Of a DNA stretch of 5,240 nt, positions 1 through 5,198 are shown piece after piece. Position 1 is the stretch's first letter. Every line of letters begins with the position of its first letter. The notes under the pieces are model-generated. The model saw only the letters and a program-made list of their open reading frames with translations, did no database searches and was not told where the DNA came from. This stretch comes from Actinomycetes bacterium (GTDB lineage: Bacteria; Actinomycetota; Thermoleophilia; Solirubrobacterales; 70-9). Made by a program: the position numbers and the translations under genes. The stretch lies in the NCBI GenBank assembly GCA_023434465.1, contig JAEYSQ010000151.1, forward strand, positions 1-5,240, given 5' to 3'.

Positions 1-5
1 CGGAC

Positions 6-50
6 AAAAACACGGCCCCCGTCCAGACGCAAGGTCCAGCCGGGGGCCGT
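6..50 (-). terminator. Rho-independent terminator of the minus-strand unit
   Basis: A perfect 10-base inverted repeat (ACGGCCCCCG at 12-21, CGGGGGCCGT at 41-50) encloses a 19-base loop. Read on the minus strand, the stem is followed by one G and then five T (complement of the A run at 6-10), the classical intrinsic terminator arrangement. It begins 21 bases after the stop codon of the CARDB-like gene, so it probably ends the two-gene minus-strand transcript. On the plus strand the stem is followed only by a mixed TTCTCC, so terminator activity in that direction is doubtful. Confidence 0.85.
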
Positions 51-71
51 TCTCCAAAGAAAGCCTCGACG

Positions 72-1187
72 CTACCTGCGCTTCCCGGCCTTCTTCTTCT
101 TCTTTTTCGCCTTCTTGACGGTCACCACGCCCTTGCCGGATTTACCGGACGAACGGGCCGTGATCGTCGCCTTGCCTCTGGCGTTCTTCCTGGCGGTCAC
201 CGTGATGGTCGCGGTCGCGGTCTTTCCGGCCGGAACGTTGAGACGGACCCGGGCCGGAACCTTGACCGTCTTCTTGCTCGACTTGAGGTTGACGCTGAGC
301 CGTTTCGCGTCGAGGTCACCGGTGTTGGTGACTTTGACCTTGAGCTTTACCTTCCTGCCGGCCTTTACGGTCGCTTTGCTGACCGTGATTTTGCGGATAT
401 TCACGGCCGGCTCGGGCTCCGGCTCAGGCCACTCGATGTCCTCGCAGTCGGGCCAGAGACCGTCCTTGCCTTCGGCCTGGCAGGTCGGTGCCGGTGGCAC
501 TTCGGCGATGCCGCTAGAGAGCCAGACCGCTCCGGGATCGCGGACCACGGCGTTAGGCTTGGCGCAGTTGCCGCCGTTGATCGATTCGCCGGCCGGGAGT
601 GACTCCCAGAATGTGGTGAGCGCACCGTCACCGGCAAGACCATTGGTGAACGGAACGCCGGGACTGATCGCGTTCTGACCGGTCGTCCAGGTGAGGTTGG
701 GAGCTGTGAAGCGACAGATCTGTGCGCCATCGTCGTTGAAGCCCCAGATCACGTCGACCTGAAGCGTGCCGGTCAGTTCGAGCTGCCCGGTGGCTGAATT
801 CCAGCTTCCGTTCAGGTTGCCCTTGGGTCCGAACTTCATCGGGATCGGGGCGCCCCCTGCGGTTGGATCCGGGATCCAGACGATCGGCATATTGAAGTCG
901 CTCTCGGCGACCGTGGCGGTGGACCCGTCGATCTCGACGTCGATCGAGCCACTACCCGAGGTGTTGCTGATGTCCGGATCGAGCGGGCCCGGAACGTCGG
1001 CTGGCAGAATCTGGTTGTTGAGGAAGACGAACCCCATCGTGAGCCGGCCGTTGTCGACCGTGATCGTGTGGGACTCGGCGGCCCTTGACATGTCGGTGAT
1101 CGCCAGGCTGCCGACCAGCGCGAACAGCAACGCAAGCAGGAGAGCTTTCGCCCTGCCCGTTTCCACCATGCTTCGAATTGACTCCAT
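72..1187 (-). CDS. Sec-exported protein with unknown N-terminal domain, CARDB-like domain and lysine-rich tail
   Basis: This encodes a 371-residue secreted protein of unknown function. The ATG at 1187 is preferred because GAGAGG lies just upstream and the product then begins with a normal signal peptide: basic residues to about 13, a hydrophobic core at about 15-30 (ALLLALLFALVGSLAI) and a likely cleavage SRA|AE after residue 36. The frame stays open upstream to 1466, but that extension is serine/arginine-rich shadow over the end of the neighbouring gene. Residues 38-235 form an aspartate/glycine-rich, apparently beta-rich domain I do not recognise. The four cysteines (158, 208, 236, 248) could form two disulfides outside the cell. 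A Pro-Glu linker (about 253-260) leads to residues 262-357, which resemble a CARDB/Ig-like beta-sandwich ('VKAGRKVKLKVKVTNTGDLDA', then a 'PAGKTATATITV' strand). The protein ends in a tail with nine lysines in the last 14 residues. It lies 67 bases after the M28-like gene on the same strand, so co-transcription is likely. A surface adhesin or binding partner role is inference only. Confidence 0.9.
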   Translation of the reverse strand: MESIRSMVETGRAKALLLALLFALVGSLAITDMSRAAESHTITVDNGRLTMGFVFLNNQILPADVPGPLDPDISNTSGSGSIDVEIDGSTATVAESDFNMPIVWIPDPTAGGAPIPMKFGPKGNLNGSWNSATGQLELTGTLQVDVIWGFNDDGAQICRFTAPNLTWTTGQNAISPGVPFTNGLAGDGALTTFWESLPAGESINGGNCAKPNAVVRDPGAVWLSSGIAEVPPAPTCQAEGKDGLWPDCEDIEWPEPEPEPAVNIRKITVSKATVKAGRKVKLKVKVTNTGDLDAKRLSVNLKSSKKTVKVPARVRLNVPAGKTATATITVTARKNARGKATITARSSGKSGKGVVTVKKAKKKKKKAGKRR

Positions 1188-1213
1188 AACCTCTCGTTTC
1201 TCTTTGCTGATTG

Positions 1214-1229
1214 CTGCGGTTTTCCGCAG
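1214..1229 (-). other. Small intergenic stem-loop between the two minus-strand genes
   Basis: CTGCGG (1214-1219) and CCGCAG (1224-1229) pair perfectly around a 4-base loop, AAAA in the minus-strand RNA. It lies between the stop codon of the M28-like gene (1255) and the start of the CARDB-like gene (1187). No U-tract follows in the direction of transcription, so it does not look like an intrinsic terminator. It could be an mRNA processing or stability element, or chance. No convincing separate promoter for the CARDB-like gene is visible in this gap. Confidence 0.4.
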
Positions 1230-1254
1230 ATCTGTGTCCCTGTATGCCGGGTAG

Positions 1255-3246
1255 CTAGCGCTGCCGCCGGAAAGCGACGTTTCGCTGCCCCAGAAGCTTT
1301 CCGTTCTGACGGACGACGATCGTGTAGGTGCCGTCGCGGAACTTCGCCGCGCTCCGGTTGCGGTGAAGGTTCCGGTGATCGGTCCGGTGCCCGCGCCGGT
1401 GGACCGCGATCCGCTTGACCTTGCGCTCGGCGCGGGTCGGCTTCGACTTGCCGAGGAACTTGTCATCGCGGTATACGGCGACGGTCACCTTCCCGAGTGG
1501 CCGGTCGAGCGCCGCCAGCTGGATGCCGATGTCGCGGTCACGGGCGGCCCGGCCTCCGATGTACACGGCCAGCCTCCGGCCCTTGCCGGCGTCGAAGACC
1601 ACCTTGCGGGCCGGACCCGAGCGGGCCCGGGACATCGGGTAAAAGCGATCGGAGACGCTGCCGAAGCTCTCATCGCCTTCCCCACCGGCCAGAAGCGCCT
1701 TCGGATCGGCGGTGTCGAGCATCTTGACCACATCGGCGTAGAAGGCGGTTTGGCGAGCTGCGAGCTCGGCATCCAGCTTGTCGATGTCTCCGTTCTCGGA
1801 GACCCGGACCAGATACTTGGGGGCCGAGATTCCGGCCACGTGGGGAATCCCGCGGTGGTGCCAGGCGACCCCCGGTGTGACCTGGACCGGCGGCCTGAGT
1901 AGAGCGTGGCGCTGCAGGTCCGACTTCTTCAGGGCCACCTTGCAGAGGTCCTGCATCGCACCCAGCGTGGTCCAGATCGCGTAGAAATCGGACATTCCGG
2001 TGTCGTGGTAGCCCTTGACCGGATCGTCGGCCCAGCGGGTCGCACCGAGGTGCTCTACGGTCACCGCCGCCACGGTCCGATCGAACAGTTCCCGGTGGGA
2101 GCTGATCCAGCCGAACTGTTCCGGCAGGGTGTTGCGGTCATCGGGCCGGTTGGCGGGGATCGCCATGTGGCCGGGCCAGGCGAGGAAGACGACGGTTCGC
2201 TTCAGTTTCTGCCTGCCCCGAAGCGACGCGAAATGGCGGGCCATGTGGACCAGGGCCACCGCCCCGTTTTCCTCGAATGCGTTCTGCCCGTCGGTGTGGG
2301 AGTTGACGACCAGGACCTCGTCGCTTTCACCGGGCAAAACCCCGGTGATCTGCGGCACGAAAGTGTCCTTCCAGTCGGCTTCCAGCTTGAGAGTCGCATC
2401 CGGCTGGCTTGCCGCCAGCGCCTTCAGTTCGGCCCCCATGTCGCGGTCGAGCACGAGCGCCGGTATGGGCTGTACGTCGGCCTGGTGGGGTGACCAATTG
2501 CCCTCGACTTCGGGCCGGGAGGCGCGGCTTATGAAAAGCACTGCCTTGGCCCCCTGCTCGGCGTACGGCCGGATCGAAGGCCAGTCCGAAAAGGCGAAGC
2601 GATCGAATTCCTCGGCTGCTCCTTCGAAGGCGGTGTGTCCACGCCACTGCCAGTAGTCGGACATGGCGATGAAGAGTCCGGCCTTGCGCGGGGTCGGCAC
2701 CGCCGCGTCGACCAGCACGATCTTTCCTTCCACCGGACCTTCGCCGGCAACCACCAGGGGAGCGGTTATCCCTTCCGGCGGGGTACCCGGCACGCGGACG
2801 TAAGTAGTCGCCGGGTCAAAGGTCTTGGTTCCCACTTCGAGGGAGATCGCTCCTGGCCGCCAGCGGCTGTAAGGGATCTGGTCGGTTGGCAGCAGCTGAA
2901 GACCGGCTTTGACGAACTCGTCTTCGATCCAGTCGCAGAACTCCAGGTGCTCTTCGTAACCGGGCAGGCGGGGTCCGAAGTCGACCATGCGCTGGTAATC
3001 GGCGCGAACCTGCCTGGCGTTTGGCAGAGGCACCGTGCCGTGACGACCCGGAACCTTGCGGACCGCGTTTTTTCTACCGGCAGTGGCGGCCGTGCCGGCC
3101 AGTGTGCCGGCCGCTCCGACGGTCGCGGCGGTGGCCGCGGACCGGGTCAGAAATCCTCGACGGGTCAGCCCCTTCGGCTCGAACTCTTCGGCTTCACTCT
3201 CTACTTCAGACTTCCCCGCGCGGACATCTTTCGAGAACTCCGACAT
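1255..3246 (-). CDS. Tat-exported M28-family-like peptidase fold protein with PA-type insertion and altered active site
   Basis: Predicted 663-residue exported protein of the zinc aminopeptidase (M28) fold. A twin-arginine signal is clear: TRRGFLTRSA (Arg29-Arg30) followed by an Ala/Gly/Thr-rich stretch to about residue 57. The catalytic-type domain spans about 75-515 and is interrupted at about 163-290 by a PA-like segment ('VEGKIVLVD', 'EQGAKAVLFISR', 'IPALVLDRD'). The M28 landmark H-x-D is present as SHTDG (His317, Asp319), followed by Glu325-Glu326-Asn-Gly where M28 enzymes have a bridging Asp. After 'RTVVFLAWP' the usual catalytic Glu-Glu is Gly359-His360. 'VEHLGA' (Glu398) fits the next metal ligand and 'HHRGIPHVAGISAPKYLV' (463-480) the region of the last histidine. 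Residues 545-663 form an extra basic, beta-rich C-terminal module with a (His-Arg-x-x)4 repeat. I chose ATG 3246 because AAGAGAGG ends six bases upstream; ATG 3252 directly abuts that motif and is the alternative (665 aa). Whether it is an active peptidase is uncertain because of the altered residues. It is divergent from the TetR gene and probably first gene of an operon with the CARDB-like gene. Confidence 0.92.
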   Translation of the reverse strand: MSEFSKDVRAGKSEVESEAEEFEPKGLTRRGFLTRSAATAATVGAAGTLAGTAATAGRKNAVRKVPGRHGTVPLPNARQVRADYQRMVDFGPRLPGYEEHLEFCDWIEDEFVKAGLQLLPTDQIPYSRWRPGAISLEVGTKTFDPATTYVRVPGTPPEGITAPLVVAGEGPVEGKIVLVDAAVPTPRKAGLFIAMSDYWQWRGHTAFEGAAEEFDRFAFSDWPSIRPYAEQGAKAVLFISRASRPEVEGNWSPHQADVQPIPALVLDRDMGAELKALAASQPDATLKLEADWKDTFVPQITGVLPGESDEVLVVNSHTDGQNAFEENGAVALVHMARHFASLRGRQKLKRTVVFLAWPGHMAIPANRPDDRNTLPEQFGWISSHRELFDRTVAAVTVEHLGATRWADDPVKGYHDTGMSDFYAIWTTLGAMQDLCKVALKKSDLQRHALLRPPVQVTPGVAWHHRGIPHVAGISAPKYLVRVSENGDIDKLDAELAARQTAFYADVVKMLDTADPKALLAGGEGDESFGSVSDRFYPMSRARSGPARKVVFDAGKGRRLAVYIGGRAARDRDIGIQLAALDRPLGKVTVAVYRDDKFLGKSKPTRAERKVKRIAVHRRGHRTDHRNLHRNRSAAKFRDGTYTIVVRQNGKLLGQRNVAFRRQR
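1354..1401 (-). repeat. Four-copy 12-base in-frame repeat encoding (His-Arg-x-x)4
   Basis: On the plus strand the hexamer CCGGTG recurs at 1372, 1384 and 1396, with a one-mismatch copy GCGGTG at 1360, at an exact 12-base period. In the M28-like protein this encodes HRRG-HRTD-HRNL-HRNR (residues 616-631), so histidine falls at 616, 620, 624 and 628. The non-conserved half of each unit has diverged. It sits inside the basic C-terminal module, probably in a linker or loop between beta strands. Tandem duplication is the likely origin. A role in metal or anion binding is speculation. Confidence 0.75.
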
Positions 3247-3304
3247 CCCCATCCTCTCTTGAAGAACAACCCTCTACTCCGATCGTAACAGACCTGATAA
3301 CCAT

Positions 3305-3336
3305 CGGGAGAGCCGGGAGTTGCGGGACTTCGGGAC
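3305..3336. repeat. Four phased CGGGA(G/C) direct repeats in the divergent promoter region
   Basis: CGGGAG occurs at 3305 and 3314, and CGGGAC at 3323 and 3331, giving spacings of 9, 9 and 8 bases. The array lies directly upstream, on the minus strand, of the TACGAT -10 candidate at 3282-3287, where an activator site could be. In DNA this GC-rich, short G-runs recur by chance, so this may be coincidence. Confidence 0.35.
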
Positions 3337-3339
3337 AGA

Positions 3340-3367
3340 AAATATCCGCCCGGGCCCGGTTATATTT
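3340..3367. promoter_or_regulatory. Candidate TetR operator (imperfect palindrome over the -10 box)
   Basis: A perfect 10-base palindrome, CCGGGCCCGG (3350-3359), is flanked by the inverted arms AAATAT (3340-3345) and ATATTT (3362-3367). The outer arms are centred at 3353.5 and the core at 3354.5, so the whole 28-base element is nearly symmetric, offset by one base. It overlaps the TetR gene's -10 box (3361-3366), where a bound repressor would block transcription, and one minus-strand -10 candidate. TetR-family regulators commonly bind palindromes of this size in their own divergent promoter. That this protein binds here is inference. Confidence 0.5.
3361..3366 (+). promoter_or_regulatory. 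-10 box of the TetR gene, probable leaderless start
   Basis: TATATT matches the -10 consensus at five of six positions. A start site 7-9 bases after it falls at about 3373-3375, at or next to the ATG at 3375. No Shine-Dalgarno-like purine run precedes that ATG, which fits a leaderless transcript, common in Actinomycetota. No good -35 hexamer is seen at 16-18 bases upstream. Confidence 0.5.
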
Positions 3368-3374
3368 CGACGTC

Positions 3375-4052
3375 ATGACGGTCCAGTCCCCGCATGATGC
3401 GATACCCCAGGTCCGCGAAGGAGTCTTCTTCGAACCGCTCCAGGCCCTGCCCCGTGGCAGGCATTCCTTGAGCAGCGAAGAGGTGCGTTCGATCCAACAG
3501 GAACGCATCCTCGTCTCGATGACCGAACTGATGGCTGCCTACGGCGCCCCGGGAATCGGGACGAATGAGATCGCTCGTCATGCCGGGGTTTCACTGGCCG
3601 CCTTCTACGAGTGCTTCGACGGCAAGGAAGCCTGCGCGCTGGCGGGCTACGACCGCTTCATCGAAGTGCTCTTCCACGCCATGAACGCGGTCGACGTCGG
3701 GGACAAGACCCGTTCCGAACTTGTCTGCGGCCTGATTCGCGCCTACCTGGAGACGCTTCAGAGCGACCTGGTCGTGGCCCGTGCCTATCAGGTCGAGATC
3801 GATTCGCTCGGTGCTCTGGTGCGCAAGCGGCGAAGGGATTCGCTGCTGCTCTTCGCCCATCACCTGTGGGGCGTGTCGAGCGAGGACTCGACGGAGGGTC
3901 GCGGCCCCGAAGAACTTCCCTGGTCCGCTTACATCGGCATCATCTACACGACCCGGCAGTTGGCTTCCGACGCCCTCGATACCGAGGAGGTTCCGGACCT
4001 GATCGCGCTCAGCGACGAGCTGGCGGTCTGGGTAACCGACCTTTTCCGCTGA
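3375..4052 (+). CDS. TetR/AcrR-family transcriptional regulator
   Basis: A 225-residue DNA-binding regulator, a normal length for the family. The N-terminal segment 'LPRGRHSLSSEEVRSIQQERIL' (about 25-46) is the lead-in typical of one large actinobacterial TetR subclass. The helix-turn-helix follows: helix 1 at about 43-56, 'IGTNEIARHAG' (61-71), then the recognition helix 'VSLAAFYECFDGKEA' (72-86), with the usual tyrosine-x-x-phenylalanine (Tyr78, Phe81) and Lys84-Glu85. Residues 90-225 are helical and divergent, as expected for the ligand-binding and dimerisation domain, so the effector cannot be read. The frame is open upstream to 3021, but that part lies antisense to the M28-like gene and has no TetR similarity, so I start at ATG 3375. 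It lacks a Shine-Dalgarno and may be leaderless. It probably autoregulates and may control the divergent exported-protein genes and perhaps the downstream hydrolase; this is inferred from position only. Confidence 0.95.
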   Translation: MTVQSPHDAIPQVREGVFFEPLQALPRGRHSLSSEEVRSIQQERILVSMTELMAAYGAPGIGTNEIARHAGVSLAAFYECFDGKEACALAGYDRFIEVLFHAMNAVDVGDKTRSELVCGLIRAYLETLQSDLVVARAYQVEIDSLGALVRKRRRDSLLLFAHHLWGVSSEDSTEGRGPEELPWSAYIGIIYTTRQLASDALDTEEVPDLIALSDELAVWVTDLFR

Positions 4053-4073
4053 GGTCCGCCCTCCCGAATCGCA

Positions 4074-4094
4074 CCCGCCGCTGGGACCGGCGGG
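4074..4094 (+). terminator. GC-rich hairpin after the TetR gene, possible terminator
   Basis: CCCGCCG (4074-4080) and CGGCGGG (4088-4094) pair perfectly over seven bases around a 7-base loop, 21 bases beyond the TetR stop codon. There is no U-tract after the stem (CTGCCAGTAA follows), so it may be a weak or U-less terminator of the kind reported in high-GC actinobacteria. If it works, it separates the TetR transcript from that of the hydrolase, which has its own promoter candidate just downstream. Confidence 0.45.
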
Positions 4095-4119
4095 CTGCCA
4101 GTAACGGGCTATCGGCGTA

Positions 4120-4128
4120 TGCTAATTT
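4120..4128 (+). promoter_or_regulatory. Extended -10 promoter element of the alpha/beta hydrolase gene
   Basis: TGCTAATTT carries the TG-n extension followed by a TAnnnT -10 hexamer (4123-4128). Transcription would start near 4135, giving a leader of about 20 bases that contains the Shine-Dalgarno. No clear -35 is seen, which extended -10 promoters can tolerate. I see no copy of the 3340-3367 palindrome here. Confidence 0.5.
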
Positions 4129-4143
4129 ACTCCGATGGGAACC

Positions 4144-4150
4144 GAGGAGG
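4144..4150 (+). promoter_or_regulatory. Strong Shine-Dalgarno deciding the hydrolase start
   Basis: GAGGAGG lies four bases before the ATG at 4155, followed by GGAA. It is the best ribosome-binding site in the window. It decides between that ATG and the in-frame ATG at 4119, which falls within the promoter -10 element and would put twelve non-signal residues before the signal peptide. Confidence 0.8.
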
Positions 4151-4154
4151 GGAA

Positions 4155-5198
4155 ATGCTCAGGCTGTTTTTCGCAGTCGTTTCGCTTCTGTCGCTGGCCG
4201 TAGCCTTGCCGGCCGCCCAGGCGGCCCCGGCCCAGGTCTTCTCGCCGCGCACGATCGTTCAGCCGGGACCCCTCGAGAAGGGTCCGGGAAGCCTCAAGTA
4301 CAACCATCGTGGCTGGCGGGTCAGCGAAGGCGGCGAGGGAGCCGACGCGTGGATCGCTTTCGAACCGGTCCGACCGCGACCCTCCCGGGCACCCCTGGCG
4401 ATCATCACGCACGGTTACGGGGAGTTCAGCGGATACGACCGGCTTTATGAGTTGATTCACCACACGGTGCGCAAGGGCAATGTGGTGATATTCCCCCGCT
4501 GGCAGATCGGTGACTTCGACCCGTGCCCCGGGCCCTTCAACATCAGGGCCTGCATGGATTCGGCGGTGAGGGGCATCCACGGTGCCCTCGCCCACCTGCG
4601 GGAGAGCTCAAACCGGGTCCGGCCGAATACCAGCCGGACCAGCTACTACGGATACTCCTTCGGCGGCATCATTACGGCCAACATCGCCAATCAGTATCGC
4701 TTCTACGGACTGCCTCGTCCGCAGGCGATCTTCCTCGACGACCCACACGACGGCGAACTGGCAGGCCTGGGAGAGCCAGCCCTTGATGACTCACTGGAGG
4801 GCATCCCGGCAGGGGTCAGGTTCGAATGCCACTCCGGAGCCGGCGGAGTGATCGGGGTGCCCAGGCTGGTTGAAGGCAGCTGCAACGCGGTCTTTCCAAA
4901 AATTGCCCACATCCCGAACCGCAACAAGGCGCTGGTCATGACCCGGACCGACGACTGGGGCTCCCCCGCCCTCAGCTCCAGGCACGGTGTATGTGCTTCG
5001 AACCCGGGAACCGCCGACGCCTACGACTGGCGCTTTTGCTGGCGGGACTGGGACGCCCTGCGATCCTGCGCCTACCGGGGGCGAAACTGCCACCTGGCCC
5101 TGGGCACGGGTCCGCGGCACCGCTGGCTCGGCAGGTGGAGCGACGGCACTCCGGTTGCCCGCCTCGTCGTCCGCAAGTCCGCCCCTCTGTCTCCCTGA
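4155..5198 (+). CDS. Sec-exported, cysteine-rich alpha/beta hydrolase
   Basis: A 347-residue secreted hydrolase, probably an esterase or related enzyme using a Ser-Asp-His triad. Residues 1-23 form a Sec signal peptide (MLRLFFAVVSLLSLAVALPAAQA) with an AQA|AP cleavage site. The fold landmarks appear in order: an oxyanion-type HGYGEFSGY (86-94), the strand 'GNVVIFPRW', the nucleophile elbow GYSFGG (166-171) with Ser168 as predicted nucleophile, then after strand 'ALVMTRT' Asp266 or Asp267 as the likely acid, followed by 'SSRHG' with His277 as the likely base; His322 is an alternative. The mature part has eight cysteines (124, 133, 225, 243, 280, 295, 305, 312), an even number that would allow four disulfides outside the cell. 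I do not see a lipid-attachment cysteine or a membrane anchor. The gene has its own extended -10 and Shine-Dalgarno, and follows the TetR gene after a 102-base gap. The substrate is unknown; assignment to esterase rather than peptidase or thioesterase is not possible from motifs alone. Confidence 0.93.
   Translation: MLRLFFAVVSLLSLAVALPAAQAAPAQVFSPRTIVQPGPLEKGPGSLKYNHRGWRVSEGGEGADAWIAFEPVRPRPSRAPLAIITHGYGEFSGYDRLYELIHHTVRKGNVVIFPRWQIGDFDPCPGPFNIRACMDSAVRGIHGALAHLRESSNRVRPNTSRTSYYGYSFGGIITANIANQYRFYGLPRPQAIFLDDPHDGELAGLGEPALDDSLEGIPAGVRFECHSGAGGVIGVPRLVEGSCNAVFPKIAHIPNRNKALVMTRTDDWGSPALSSRHGVCASNPGTADAYDWRFCWRDWDALRSCAYRGRNCHLALGTGPRHRWLGRWSDGTPVARLVVRKSAPLSP

Larger units (their letters stand above)
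3253..3374. promoter_or_regulatory. Divergent promoter region between M28-like gene and TetR gene
   Basis: This gap separates the two divergent reading frames and must hold both promoters. For the plus strand, TATATT at 3361-3366 is a good -10 box. For the minus strand I see only weak candidates: TACGAT (complement of 3282-3287), which would give a leader of roughly 30 bases, and TATTTT (complement of 3339-3344), which would give a leader near 85 bases. Neither has a recognisable -35 at the usual spacing. The minus-strand Shine-Dalgarno AAGAGAGG is at 3253-3260. Confidence 0.6.

Noticed and set aside
115..678. A plus-strand open frame with a hydrophobic, membrane-like translation opposite the CARDB-like gene
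   Set aside because: The hydrophobicity follows from reading lysine and other codons backwards (AAG becomes CTT). It has no ribosome-binding site and lies wholly antisense to a gene with a signal peptide and domain structure.
1188..1466. N-terminal extension of the CARDB-like gene upstream to 1466
   Set aside because: It is serine/arginine-rich low-complexity sequence overlapping the M28-like coding region. A proper signal peptide and GAGAGG motif define the start at 1187.
2635..3288. A 217-codon plus-strand frame, and others at 1906-2493 and 2015-2656
   Set aside because: They are antisense to the M28-like gene, whose Tat signal and M28 motifs are clear. Long antisense frames are expected in high-GC DNA, and their translations show no recognisable domain.
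3021..3374. Extension of the TetR frame upstream to 3021
   Set aside because: The added residues are antisense to the Tat signal region of the divergent gene and precede the promoter. The TetR subclass normally begins a short distance before its LPRGRH segment.
4119..4154. Upstream ATG at 4119 as start of the hydrolase
   Set aside because: It falls inside the extended -10 element, has no Shine-Dalgarno and would put a polar segment before the signal peptide.
3611..4450. A 279-codon plus-strand frame spanning the TetR gene and the start of the hydrolase
   Set aside because: It is a different frame over two well-supported genes, arginine/glycine-rich and without motifs.
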